Part shown: positions 51,725 to 60,201 of the stretch, in pieces
Position numbering within the stretch: position 1 is the stretch's first letter
Layout: the number at the start of each line of letters is the position of its first letter
Source of the DNA: Bdellovibrionia bacterium
GTDB lineage: Bacteria; Bdellovibrionota; Bdellovibrionia; Bdellovibrionales; JAGQZY01
NCBI GenBank assembly: GCA_030424715.1
Contig: JAUHWH010000009.1
Coordinates: 1-64,000 of the forward strand
Length of the DNA: 64,000 nucleotides
Direction: 5' to 3'
Position numbers and translations under genes: made by a program
Notes under the pieces: generated by a model
What the model was told of the DNA's origin: nothing
What the model saw: the letters and a program-made list of their open reading frames with translations, nothing else
Database searches by the model: none

Positions 51725-52531
51725 TTAAAGCGAGGACCAAAACCCGGTAAGCTCGGTGACAAAGGCCTGGGGGTCTTCCATATTCATAGAGTGTCCATGC
51801 CCTGGTATCACCTTAAGACTTGAATGGGGGATTTGCTCGTGGAGGCGCTCGGCTGTTTTCAGTGGCAAAACCACGTCATTTTCACCATGTAAAATAAGGG
51901 TTGGACAAACAATTTCGTTAAGTCGTGGGCGAATGTCTATTGAGCCACTCAACACGTCGATCACACCTTGGAACATTGCTTTGTCCGCCTGCCAGGTGAT
52001 TTCAAACAGTTTCTGAAACTGGGGTGATTGCGGATCGCAACCTTGAATGGTTGCCGCCAAAACCGCCTGGCTGTAGTCTTTATCTAGGGACATCTTCGCG
52101 AAATGGGCTAAGACTTGCTCTTTGGGAAGTTCTAGCTCAAGACCCGTAGCCCCGACACTATCAAGAAGCACCAAACTTTCAAAAAGCGATGGTTTTTCGA
52201 GCAACATTAGCATCGCAATCAAGCCACCGGTTGAGTGTCCCACCAGGTGAACATTATTGAGTCCTTCGGATTCTAACAAATTTAAAAAATCGTTGGCGAA
52301 GGTCGAAAAGTCGATCTGGTCACGACTCTCAATGCCCTTGGAAGCTCCATAACCTCGCCAATCAGCAGCGATCACAGTGCCTTTGCCAGACTGCTGCTGC
52401 AAATTTTCTATCGCGGGATACCACCACTCTTTACTGGCTAAATTGCCATGGATAAATAGCACATTCTTGGAACCGCAAGTTTCAACTTTTTCAAATCCAA
52501 TATTGAATCCATCACTATTAAAAAAGGCCAT
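51725..52531 (-). CDS. Alpha/beta hydrolase
   Basis: 268 residues without a signal peptide, so probably cytoplasmic. The fold is complete: oxyanion region FIHGNLASKEWW, nucleophile Ser100 in VGHSTGG, the acid in HGENDVVLP and the His in GHGHSMNMEDP. It resembles esterases, lactonases and C-C hydrolases such as MhpC, without a substrate mark. It lies 15 bases after the FabG-like gene, so both are likely cotranscribed from the divergent promoter at 53317-53371 and belong to the lipid-type cluster. Confidence 0.9.
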   Translation of the reverse strand: MAFFNSDGFNIGFEKVETCGSKNVLFIHGNLASKEWWYPAIENLQQQSGKGTVIAADWRGYGASKGIESRDQIDFSTFANDFLNLLESEGLNNVHLVGHSTGGLIAMLMLLEKPSLFESLVLLDSVGATGLELELPKEQVLAHFAKMSLDKDYSQAVLAATIQGCDPQSPQFQKLFEITWQADKAMFQGVIDVLSGSIDIRPRLNEIVCPTLILHGENDVVLPLKTAERLHEQIPHSSLKVIPGHGHSMNMEDPQAFVTELTGFWSSL

Positions 52532-52546
52532 GGCTCTGTTACTCCG

Positions 52547-53296
52547 CTAAAGGGTGACGCCGCCATCAACACTGATCACTGTACCATTGATGTAAGAGGC
52601 CTCCTCAGAGGATAGAAACAAACAGGTATTGGCAATATCATCCACTTTTCCCATTCTTTGCACAGGTACTTTTTGGGCCATGGCTTCTAACACTTCTGCT
52701 GGCATGGCGGCGGTCATTTTTGTTTCGATAAATCCCGGAGCAATAGCGTTACTGGTAAAACCTTTGCGCCCCAACTCTTTGGCCCAGGTCTTGGTAAGGC
52801 CAATCACCCCGGCTTTAGCGGCGACATAATTGGTCTGTCCAAAGTTTCCGTATAAGGCCACGACACTGGACATATTAATAATACGGTTTTGCTTCGACTC
52901 TTGATTAAAAAGTTTTTGATCTAAAAACGCTTTCGTCACATTGAACAGTCCCGTGAGATTGGTATCGATGACGGCTCGAAAATCTTCGTGGGTCATTTTG
53001 CCAAAACTTTTATCACGGGTGATGCCTGCATTGTTGACAAGAATATCAATGGCTCCAGTTTGTTGAGCCGTGTCAAACGTGCTCTGCCAATCCGTGACGT
53101 CCACTTTATGAGTCCTCAGTTGAGAGCCGAAGTTCGACAATTCGCTTTGGGCTGAGGCTAGAGTCTCTTCATTGTAATCCCAGAGGCTTACATTGGCCCC
53201 AGATTCAAGAAATTGTTTGGATATCGCCCAGCCAATGCCCTGTGCGCCACCTGTAACGACGACGCTCTTGTTTGAAAAATCAAATTTTGTGGCCAT
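52547..53296 (-). CDS. FabG-like 3-oxoacyl-(ACP/CoA) reductase (SDR)
   Basis: 249 residues. Classical SDR: TGGAQGIGWAIS at the N-terminus, NNAGITRD, Ser in IINMSSVVALYG, the catalytic Tyr-x3-Lys in NYVAAKAGVIG and the C-terminal YINGTVISVDGGVTL, typical of FabG/PhaB enzymes. It would reduce a 3-oxoacyl thioester with NADPH. GGGGAGAGATC before the ATG is its ribosome site. It is divergent from the KASIII-like gene across a 99-base region with overlapping promoters, linking the two in one pathway. It is probably not the primary FabG, because acpP, fabD and fabF are not adjacent. Confidence 0.92.
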   Translation of the reverse strand: MATKFDFSNKSVVVTGGAQGIGWAISKQFLESGANVSLWDYNEETLASAQSELSNFGSQLRTHKVDVTDWQSTFDTAQQTGAIDILVNNAGITRDKSFGKMTHEDFRAVIDTNLTGLFNVTKAFLDQKLFNQESKQNRIINMSSVVALYGNFGQTNYVAAKAGVIGLTKTWAKELGRKGFTSNAIAPGFIETKMTAAMPAEVLEAMAQKVPVQRMGKVDDIANTCLFLSSEEASYINGTVISVDGGVTL

Positions 53297-53316
53297 GATC
53301 TCTCCCCTAGAAAGAC

Positions 53317-53371
53317 AAGTTTGATATGTTTGTTTTAGGAAATTGTCAAACTTTTGTGGGTATTGTATAAG
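53317..53371. promoter_or_regulatory. Overlapping divergent sigma70-type promoters with an inverted repeat
   Basis: Plus strand: -35 TTGTCA (53343-53348), 17-base spacer, -10 TATAAG (53366-53371), serving the KASIII-like operon. Minus strand: -35 TTGACA (53349-53344), 17-base spacer, -10 TATCAA (53326-53321), serving the FabG-hydrolase operon. An 8-bp inverted repeat, AAGTTTGA (53317-53324) and TCAAACTT (53346-53353), covers the minus -10 and both -35 boxes, so one regulator could control both directions. Confidence 0.75.
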
Positions 53372-53395
53372 CGCCTTTCTGCTCAGGGGGGCTCA

Positions 53396-54400
53396 ATGAA
53401 TCAAGTGCATGCTCATATTTCTGGCGTTGGTCACCACGTTCCCAGTCGCCTTGTGACCAACCAATACTTTAACGACCTTTACCAAAAAGACATCGACACT
53501 TTTCTAAAAGAACGACGAAACATTCATCAACGCTACTTTATGGAAGAGGGCGAATGCACCTCCGACCTCATCGTTCCGGCCTGCCAACGGGCTTTAGTGA
53601 TGGCCGGCAAGACTGTTGACGACATCGACTTGATTGTTGTCGCTACCGACACCCCTGACTACATCTCTCCGAGCACGGCCGCGGTGGTGCAACACAAACT
53701 CAAAGCCACAAAAGCCGGCTGCTTCGATGTGAACTCTGCCTGTGCCGGTTTTGTCACCGCTCTTGATATGGCAAACAAGTACATCGCTGCGGATGCCTCT
53801 TACCACAATATCCTGGTGGTGGGTGCCTACGGCATGAGCCGATACCTCGATTTTGATGATTACAAAATTGCCTCGATGTTTGCCGACGGTGCTGGCGCCT
53901 GTGTGGTGTCGCGCACCACCGAGGGCCACGGGTTTCTGGCATCAGAGCTCTATGCCGACGGACAGTACCACGACTATATGGGAATATACGCAGGTGGTAC
54001 AAGCCAACCTTTGTCTCAAGCCAGCCTCGACAACAAAGCTCATTTACTTAACTTCGCAAAAAAAATTCCGGTTGAAACCAACGCCGTTCATTGGCCAAGA
54101 CTGACTCACTCGATTCTTGATCGTATACAAAAAAAGCCAAAAGACATCGACACTTTTTTTCTGACCCAACTGAATATCGATACAATCAACGCCGCCCTGA
54201 CTTCGCTAGAACTTCCGAAAGAAAAATCTCATAATGTCATGGATCAATTCGGTTATACCGGTAGCGCCTGTATCCCCATGGCGATCTCAGACGCTGTAGC
54301 AAAGAAAAAGCTTAAAAAGGGAGACCTTATCTTTATGCTGGGCTCTGGTGGTGGGATGTCCATGGCTGCCCTTGCCATGACTTGGGGCTTTGACTCATGA
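53396..54400 (+). CDS. KASIII-like condensing enzyme with altered catalytic triad
   Basis: 334 residues from ATG 53396, with AGGGGGG upstream. The thiolase-fold core of FabH-type enzymes is intact, with nucleophile Cys116 in DVNSACAGFV, GAYGMSRY, FADGAGACVV and the C-terminal GSGGGMSMAALAMTW. The FabH His of HQAN is replaced by Thr257 (FLTQLNIDTI), and the Asn of GNTSAASIP by Tyr287 (FGYTGSACIP). The 30-residue distance between the two positions equals that in E. coli FabH. Without His and Asn, decarboxylative condensation is doubtful; acyl transfer or non-decarboxylative chemistry is possible (inference). Its stop overlaps the acyl-CoA synthetase start (ATGA). Confidence 0.88.
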   Translation: MNQVHAHISGVGHHVPSRLVTNQYFNDLYQKDIDTFLKERRNIHQRYFMEEGECTSDLIVPACQRALVMAGKTVDDIDLIVVATDTPDYISPSTAAVVQHKLKATKAGCFDVNSACAGFVTALDMANKYIAADASYHNILVVGAYGMSRYLDFDDYKIASMFADGAGACVVSRTTEGHGFLASELYADGQYHDYMGIYAGGTSQPLSQASLDNKAHLLNFAKKIPVETNAVHWPRLTHSILDRIQKKPKDIDTFFLTQLNIDTINAALTSLELPKEKSHNVMDQFGYTGSACIPMAISDAVAKKKLKKGDLIFMLGSGGGMSMAALAMTWGFDS

Positions 54401-55914
54401 CAGACGCCCCCACCTTGGATTGGCTCGGACGCTGGAATCTCTACAGCCCAGACAAAGTTGCCTTGATGGATGTTATCCATGACCGCTCTTATAGTTACGG
54501 CGATTGTTTTAGAATCTCGAGCCACTTCGCGCATTATCTGTCTTCTCTTGAGGTCAAAGCCGGAGACCGGGTGGCTATTTTTGCTCACAATCGAATTGAG
54601 ACTGTTCTGTTGTTTTTTGCCCTTCAGCGCCTTGGTGCCATTTTGGTCCCCATTAACTTTCGCTTTACCGCCAGCGAAACTGACTATGTGTTGAGCGATT
54701 CTGGTGCAACCCTACTTTTCTACGACCCGGAGTTCGAAGAACTCACTAAGAAATTAAAAACACCGGTTCAATGCCTTCCCACAGTCAACCTCACAACTTG
54801 CATGGAAGACGGAACCAAGGATTTTCAGGCACTGCCTTTTTTGGGAGACTTCGACAAACCTTGCAAAATTCTTTACACCTCAGGCACCACCGGCTTTCCC
54901 AAAGGGGTTGTGATCACCCCGAAAATACTTTTCTGGAATTCAATCAACACAACCATGAGTTTGAACCTCTCCAGTGATGACGTAACCGTCAACTTTTCTC
55001 CCTTTTTCCACACCGGCGGATGGAACGTGCTTCTCACGCCTTTTTTACATCGAGGAGGAACAACCCTACTCCTCCCCAAATTTGATGCTGAAAAGGTTTT
55101 AGAAGTGATCGAAGAACACCAAATCACTCTTTTCTTCGGTGTGCCTACCACCCTTAGTATGATGGCCCAAAACGACCGTTTTAAAGACACCAACCTGTCT
55201 TCGGTCCGCTTTGCCATTGTCGGTGGCGAACCCATGCCCCTTTCAATGATAAAACTGTGGCACGGTCGCGGGGTTTCCGTTCGTCAAGGCTTTGGCATGA
55301 CGGAATGTGGCCCCAACTGTTTTTCTTTGAGTGAGAATGATGCGGAAACAAAAATTGGCTCCATCGGTCGCCCCAACTTTTATGTTGAAACGCGGGTGGT
55401 TGATGAAAACAACGACACTGTCAACCCGGGCCAAGTGGGAGAACTTCTATTAAAAGGTCCGATGGCTATGCAGCAGTATTGGCAGAATGAAGAAGCCACT
55501 CACAATGCTTTCTCCGAGGGGTGGCTTAAGACCGGCGATTTGGTTCGATGCGACGAGCAGGGCTACTTCTATGTCGTCGGTCGTAAAAAAGAAATGTTTA
55601 TCAGTGGCGGAGAAAATGTTTACCCCGCTGAAGTTGAAAAAGTGATGAGTGCCCACCCAGACATTCGAGAGGTGGCAGTGCTCGGGGTCGAAGATCCGCA
55701 ATGGGGTGAGGTGGGCCGAGCCTTTGTGGTCAAGAGTCCGGAAGCCCCACTGACTGAAGAAGACCTGACTCGGTTTTGCCGCGCCCAACTGGCCGCCTTT
55801 AAGGTGCCCAAACGATTTGACTTTGTCGAGTCTCTCCCCAAAGGAGACTCCGGTAAAGTGCTAAAAAAAGAACTGAAGAATTTTATCCACAACAGCAAGG
55901 GAGTTTCTCTATGA
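54397..55914 (+). CDS. AMP-forming acyl-CoA synthetase/ligase
   Basis: 505 residues. The AMP-binding P-loop ILYTSGTTGFPKGVV is at about 157-171, followed by the A5 region RQGFGMTECGPN, the A7 motif WLKTGDLVR, the hinge RKKEMFISGGENVYPAEVE and the catalytic C-terminal Lys in PKGDSGKVLKKEL. All motifs are intact, so it should activate a carboxylic acid as acyl-AMP and pass it to CoA or a carrier. Coupled by ATGA overlaps to the KASIII-like gene upstream and the exported hydrolase downstream, it probably supplies acyl substrate for the cluster. Chain length cannot be read. Confidence 0.94.
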   Translation: MTDAPTLDWLGRWNLYSPDKVALMDVIHDRSYSYGDCFRISSHFAHYLSSLEVKAGDRVAIFAHNRIETVLLFFALQRLGAILVPINFRFTASETDYVLSDSGATLLFYDPEFEELTKKLKTPVQCLPTVNLTTCMEDGTKDFQALPFLGDFDKPCKILYTSGTTGFPKGVVITPKILFWNSINTTMSLNLSSDDVTVNFSPFFHTGGWNVLLTPFLHRGGTTLLLPKFDAEKVLEVIEEHQITLFFGVPTTLSMMAQNDRFKDTNLSSVRFAIVGGEPMPLSMIKLWHGRGVSVRQGFGMTECGPNCFSLSENDAETKIGSIGRPNFYVETRVVDENNDTVNPGQVGELLLKGPMAMQQYWQNEEATHNAFSEGWLKTGDLVRCDEQGYFYVVGRKKEMFISGGENVYPAEVEKVMSAHPDIREVAVLGVEDPQWGEVGRAFVVKSPEAPLTEEDLTRFCRAQLAAFKVPKRFDFVESLPKGDSGKVLKKELKNFIHNSKGVSL

Positions 55915-56960
55915 AACAATTAATAATAGTCGTCCAGATGTTACTGGCTTTAACGTCGGCCCAGGCCCTAGAAACAGGAGCTATTGAAATAAGTTCTGAT
56001 CATAAGGTTTTTTACAAATATCAAGCAGCAGAACAAGGGCAGCCCACTGTTGTTCTTATGAATGGACTGATCTACGCCATCGAGAACTGGGATGAATACT
56101 TTAAAGCCCTGGCCGACCAAGGTATCGGAGTGCTGCAGATCGCCTACAGCACTCAACCCGAGTCGTTGGCTCTTCTTGAAAATGAACCTCCTTACTATAT
56201 GGAAAGTACTTTTAGCCCTTTTTACGGCTGGACTCAGCGTGGAATCAGCACCCAAGACCTCATCGATGAGACAATCACGGCCACAGAATTGATGGGACTT
56301 AAAAAGTTTAGCGTGGTCTCGTTATCCTATGGCTCTATTGTGGCCTCACAGTTGGCCAATCAATATCCTGACAAGGTCGAAAACCTTTTATTGTTCGCCC
56401 CGGCCGTAATGACCTCGGGTCGTTACAACCCCTACGGAGCCTCTCGGCACTCCTGGTACAGCGCTTTGAAAAATGCCGGTAACCTTTATGCTGATTACAG
56501 CTACGATGCTGAGATTGGCAACACCCTGTCTATGCTTATCACAGCGAACAAGTACTCGTTCGACAATGTTGATTTTTTTACCTTTTACAGTGGCGTTTAC
56601 CAAATGGCTCGATCATCAAAGTGGTTTGACCTAAAGGACCTGGCAGAGGCTTTTCTCCCTGACACCTACCTTTTTGTGGCGAGCCTTGAAGACGGCCCCC
56701 TCCTTGCAGACCAAATGCAGTTTTGGAAACTGATGGAGAACAACCCTGCCAAGAAAAACCTAGTGGTTTTTGATGGCAGCTATCATGCAATCCCTGGCGT
56801 CGCTCCGAAAGAAGCCGCACGGTTCACTCGCTTAGCTCTGTCGAAAAATTTGAATGAAGACACCATCGTTGAAGTGGGTACGGGAAATCCTCCTGGGACT
56901 CTTAGCGAGAGCCTTCTTGATTACTCAGAACTGGCTGCCGATGCTTGGAAGGCTGATTAA
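55911..56960 (+). CDS. Exported alpha/beta hydrolase of the lipid-type cluster
   Basis: 349 residues. The N-terminus KQLIIVVQMLLALTSAQA is a signal peptide, unlike the cytoplasmic hydrolase at 51725. The fold shows VVLMNGLIYAIENWDEYF, a nucleophile elbow VVSLSYGSIVA (S-L-S-Y-G instead of G-x-S-x-G) and a His in DGSYHAIPGVAP. The residue before the nucleophile elbow's central Ser differs from the consensus, but the turn is plausible. It starts inside the synthetase stop codon, so it belongs to the same operon and could act on a product once it leaves the cytoplasm. Confidence 0.8.
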   Translation: MKQLIIVVQMLLALTSAQALETGAIEISSDHKVFYKYQAAEQGQPTVVLMNGLIYAIENWDEYFKALADQGIGVLQIAYSTQPESLALLENEPPYYMESTFSPFYGWTQRGISTQDLIDETITATELMGLKKFSVVSLSYGSIVASQLANQYPDKVENLLLFAPAVMTSGRYNPYGASRHSWYSALKNAGNLYADYSYDAEIGNTLSMLITANKYSFDNVDFFTFYSGVYQMARSSKWFDLKDLAEAFLPDTYLFVASLEDGPLLADQMQFWKLMENNPAKKNLVVFDGSYHAIPGVAPKEAARFTRLALSKNLNEDTIVEVGTGNPPGTLSESLLDYSELAADAWKAD

Positions 56961-57003
56961 TACGACGATCCCAAAAGTTCGATGACATTTTCTCGCCGTG
57001 GGG

Positions 57004-57120
57004 TTTTCTCCCCACTGGTGACTGGTCGGTCCGAAGAGAGTCAGTACTTTTCCACTCTGGTGGCTGGTCCGCCCCAATAGAGTCAGTGCTTCTCCCCACC
57101 GGTGGGTGGTCAATCAGAAT
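57004..57120. repeat. Imperfect tandem repeat, about 43 bases x 2.7
   Basis: Units begin at 57004 (44 bases), 57048 (42 bases) and 57090 (partial, about 30 bases). Each has the plan TTTTCTCCCCACTGGTGACT, then GGTC, then an AGAGTCAGT(A/G)C end. A damaged further copy may begin at about 56989 (TTTTCTCGCCGTGGGG). The last unit runs into the 3' end of the CBS-domain gene. On the minus strand the units read as repeated peptides, but no credible gene start exists. The repeat lies between two convergent genes. Confidence 0.7.
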
Positions 57121-57931
57121 AAGCCCAGAACTTCTCTAGAGAGAGAACAATTTTGGTGATATCGATGGGCTTTTTATAAAGGTGAACCACGCCCTGCTGC
57201 TCCAAGGCGCTCAAGATATCCAGGCGCTCGTCGGAGCTTTTCTCAGTCATTGCGATACCAAGAAACTCAAGGCCTTTATTTTTTGACATAAACTCTGCCG
57301 TCGGGCGCCAATACCTGTCCGGAGCATCGTCGATATCAAGAATCAAAGCATCACACTCTTCACTCACCGACTGCAAACTTGCGTTGTTCTGTAACTCCGC
57401 AAAACGGTATCGCCGCACGTCGATTTGTGGTGAATCCGAAAAAACTTTTTCCATCAACTGCCACAAACTACCATCGGGAGATGCCACCCCAAGCAATCGT
57501 CGTTTTTTATAATTGTTTGATGTCGGAAAGAGATTAGGCAGTCCTCGCAACCGAACAATCTGCTCATAGAGAGCACTCAACGTAACAATCCCCACAACCT
57601 CCAACACCTTTTTGGTGGTCTCCATATGGGTGATGGGAACATGCTTGAGCCCGTGATCTCTCATAAACTCCGGCGCGGTCTGAATTAGCCCAAGCGGGAG
57701 GGTTTTGAATTTTCGATTCATAAATTGCGACACCGGAAGATGGAGCCCCCCCTGGTCGACGATCTCTCTGATGGATTTTTTAAGATCGAGATCGGTAAAA
57801 ATACCGGAGATAACACCGCTGCTATTTTTAAGAAGAATGTAGTCGACTTCAAAAAAATTCATTTTTTCAATCGCTTGATCGATGGTGATGCTATCGAGTT
57901 CTACAAGACATGAGGTGGGTGTGATTTTCAT
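57110..57931 (-). CDS. CBS-pair protein with a degenerate receiver-like domain
   Basis: 273 residues. The N-terminal 120 residues form a CBS pair (ITIDQAIEKMNFFEVDYILLKNS..GIFTDLDLKKSI and VSQFMNRKFKTLPLG..MRDHGLKHVPITHM..GIVTLSALY), which usually binds adenylates. The C-terminal 125 residues have receiver-like topology: LLGVASPDGSLWQLMEKVF, DALILDIDD at the phospho-Asp position, and LYKKPID with the conserved Lys. The paired acidic residues after strand 1 are missing (A-S-P-D), so phosphorylation is doubtful. It likely senses energy state and passes it to an unknown partner. It is monocistronic and ends within the tandem repeat. Confidence 0.82.
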   Translation of the reverse strand: MKITPTSCLVELDSITIDQAIEKMNFFEVDYILLKNSSGVISGIFTDLDLKKSIREIVDQGGLHLPVSQFMNRKFKTLPLGLIQTAPEFMRDHGLKHVPITHMETTKKVLEVVGIVTLSALYEQIVRLRGLPNLFPTSNNYKKRRLLGVASPDGSLWQLMEKVFSDSPQIDVRRYRFAELQNNASLQSVSEECDALILDIDDAPDRYWRPTAEFMSKNKGLEFLGIAMTEKSSDERLDILSALEQQGVVHLYKKPIDITKIVLSLEKFWAYSD

Positions 57932-58021
57932 AAAGCCCTACGATGAAAGAGTATGATTAATCATAAAGACAAAACGCCTAATTTACAAACGATTGCGATT
58001 CATCAGCGAGCACATGGACAA

Positions 58022-58056
58022 TAAAAAAAACCCTCTTTTTTGGAAAAAGAGGGTTT
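58022..58056 (-). terminator. Terminator of the 58085-58645 gene
   Basis: A perfect 13-bp stem (AAACCCTCTTTTT / AAAAAGAGGGTTT, 58028-58056) with a three-base loop. On the minus strand it is followed by eight T residues. It lies 28 bases after the stop of the barrel gene. Confidence 0.9.
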
Positions 58057-58084
58057 CTCATTCTTTTGTTCAATTTTATTATCT

Positions 58085-58645
58085 CTAGAAAATGTAACCA
58101 ATTCTTAAGAACGTGATATTGAAGTAAGCGGTCTCTCCAAATTTTTCGGCGGCCTCAACAACATCGCGGTACTCTTGAGCTGTCGTGGGAAGGCCTGGTG
58201 CGGTCACTGAAACGTCGGCGCCCATTGGATTAATAAATGAGGCGTCAACACCGGCCCAAAAACCACCGTTGGATTTACCCCACATCCAACCGAGTCTTGC
58301 AGCGGCGGTTAAAGCATCAACGTCAGCGCGAGCCGTGATTCCTGTTGTGACGTCAGTTGAAGAAACTCCCAGGCTTTCTTGCCCGATGGCTAGTCCCACA
58401 AAAAAAGCACCTGAAAAAGGATGGTACAACAGTCCCACTTCAGGCAGGGTGAGATCGACTTTTGCTGTTCCCACGTCCACATTTAAAGCGTTGTAGGCCG
58501 CATAAAAAGTAAGATCCGGAGACGCTATGTAATTGACACCGGCCTGGGTCACAAAAGGAAAACCCACTCCGACGTTCAGTCCCCAACTGGCAAAACTCTG
58601 GGATGAAAAAAACATGACGACTATAAATAGAATTCTTGAAAACAC
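58085..58645 (-). CDS. Small outer-membrane barrel-like protein
   Basis: 186 residues. The signal peptide is FSRILFIVVMFFSSQSFA. The mature chain is Gly- and aromatic-rich with alternating strands (WGLNVGVGFPFVTQAGVNYIAS, LTFYAAYNALNVDVG, LGWMWGKSNGGFWAGVDASF) and ends in TFLRIGYIF, with a C-terminal Phe as in outer-membrane proteins assembled by BAM. It probably has eight or so strands. No specific family was recognised. It is monocistronic, with a strong terminator downstream. Confidence 0.75.
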   Translation of the reverse strand: MFSRILFIVVMFFSSQSFASWGLNVGVGFPFVTQAGVNYIASPDLTFYAAYNALNVDVGTAKVDLTLPEVGLLYHPFSGAFFVGLAIGQESLGVSSTDVTTGITARADVDALTAAARLGWMWGKSNGGFWAGVDASFINPMGADVSVTAPGLPTTAQEYRDVVEAAEKFGETAYFNITFLRIGYIF

Positions 58646-58886
58646 GGACCCCTCCCGAAATTTGATTGTGAGCCTTTAATGCTAAAGGTGTGCGAGACTT
58701 TTTACAAATTATTTTTGGGAAAGCGGCGGTTGAGCCAATTCCGACAATCGACAAATATTATGTAACAAAAAGTCCAATACGTTCTCTTTTGAACGAGAAG
58801 GCTCACAGGTTTCTGCATCGGGGAAAAGGGGGCTCTAAAGAACTTCCTGAACCCATCTCCTGCGGCGCAGATCGATTGCTGAAAGA

Positions 58887-60017
58887 TTAAAGTCCTGACT
58901 TGTGAGCCTGCTCCCAAAATTGCAGTAGGTCTTGCTTGCGTTGAAAGGCATCTTCATAACCCAGGGCCACCAATTTACGGGTGTAGACTGAGTCAAACAG
59001 CAAATAGCTCGCCAGTTCTGCCGAGTCATGATCGCTACCCAGTCCTCCCAAAAGGAACTCTAAAATACGGGGTAGAAATTTTGAAGCCAGATCTTCAGCG
59101 AATCGACCAAGATCTTGCGACGGCTGAATATGCAAATAGTTGATCTTCTTGGCCCCAGGAATCGTTAACCCATTGCTCTCCACAATTTGGTTTACATGGC
59201 GCAAACGCTCGATGTCGACATCGAGGTTGTCAAAGAACAATCCATTTAAGACGGTACCAAACACTTTTGCGATCGGTGGACTTTCGGTAAAAGTATCTAC
59301 AGTGACGGGCCCGCCATAGCGAACCCCCACAAAAATAATATTCTGACTCCCCATGTGGAGGATGGGGCTAATGGGTGCGGTGTTTCTTAGAGTCCCGTCG
59401 CCATAGTAAAATCCGTCGACCTTCACCGGTGAAAACAGAACCGGAATCGAGCAAGAAGCCAACACGTGGCGCGCAGTCAATGGGGTGCGACGCCCGTAAC
59501 GCTTGCTTCGGGTCCACTCTTGGACGCTGTCGGCAGCTTGGAAAAACGACACCACTTTTTGTTCGTCATAACGAAAGGCCGAACAGGTTACGGCTCGTAA
59601 ATGCCCCGCATCGATTTTTCGCCCGATGTTCGAAAAATCGATACCATCGTCCAGTAACTTTAACAAAGGACTCGCATCCAAGAGCTCTTTCGCCATTTTA
59701 TTTTTAAACAAGGATCCAAAAGAGAGATCTCGCATCCATCCCAAGCCGATTCGACTGTGAGAAACGATATCGGTGCGATAAACCTGATGCGGGTGTAAGT
59801 CACTCCAGAGCTCCGTGAGTCGCGCCGCCGTCTCTATGAGATTCACGGGACCCGCTGCACAGAAAGTCGTATTGATCGCTCCTGCACTGGTCCCGGCGTA
59901 ACAGTCAAAGGGATTGTTGTCTTCGGCAAGAGGACCAAGAATCTCGGCCAATCCTTGAATGACTCCCGCTTGGTAGGCGCCTCGAGCACCGCCACCAGAG
60001 AGTGACAATCCTAACAT
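58887..60017 (-). CDS. Patatin-like phospholipase
   Basis: 376 residues. The oxyanion motif SGGGARGAYQAGV is at 7-19, the nucleophile Ser44 in GTSAGAIN and the catalytic Asp207 in YGDGTLRN, so the Ser-Asp dyad is complete. No signal peptide is visible, so it acts in the cytoplasm or is exported by another path. Family members hydrolyse phospholipid acyl chains. In a predatory species it could process prey membrane lipid, which is inference. The C-terminal 100 residues are helical without a known domain. It is divergent from selO. Confidence 0.9.
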   Translation of the reverse strand: MLGLSLSGGGARGAYQAGVIQGLAEILGPLAEDNNPFDCYAGTSAGAINTTFCAAGPVNLIETAARLTELWSDLHPHQVYRTDIVSHSRIGLGWMRDLSFGSLFKNKMAKELLDASPLLKLLDDGIDFSNIGRKIDAGHLRAVTCSAFRYDEQKVVSFFQAADSVQEWTRSKRYGRRTPLTARHVLASCSIPVLFSPVKVDGFYYGDGTLRNTAPISPILHMGSQNIIFVGVRYGGPVTVDTFTESPPIAKVFGTVLNGLFFDNLDVDIERLRHVNQIVESNGLTIPGAKKINYLHIQPSQDLGRFAEDLASKFLPRILEFLLGGLGSDHDSAELASYLLFDSVYTRKLVALGYEDAFQRKQDLLQFWEQAHKSGL

Positions 60018-60201
60018 TCTTCACCCCTTTCGTTGGCATCAAGCTCAGTTGGATTTCGTAACTTTTCCATTATACGCCGTGCCCCGGTGACTGCGAAGGA
60101 AAAACCAGTGGGTATCAGACATCACAACCAAAGGTCGCCTATTGGCCACTATCCCCGACCGACTTTCGATGTTATGGGTGAGACTTGTATTGGGAGTTAT
60201 C

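Noticed and set aside
54873-55235. Minus-strand ORF of 120 codons opposite the acyl-CoA synthetase
   Set aside because: The sense strand carries all adenylation motifs; the antisense frame has no recognisable features.
57004-57113. Minus-strand ORFs encoding repeated peptides
   Set aside because: They arise only from the tandem repeat DNA and lack a ribosome site; treated as a repeat instead.
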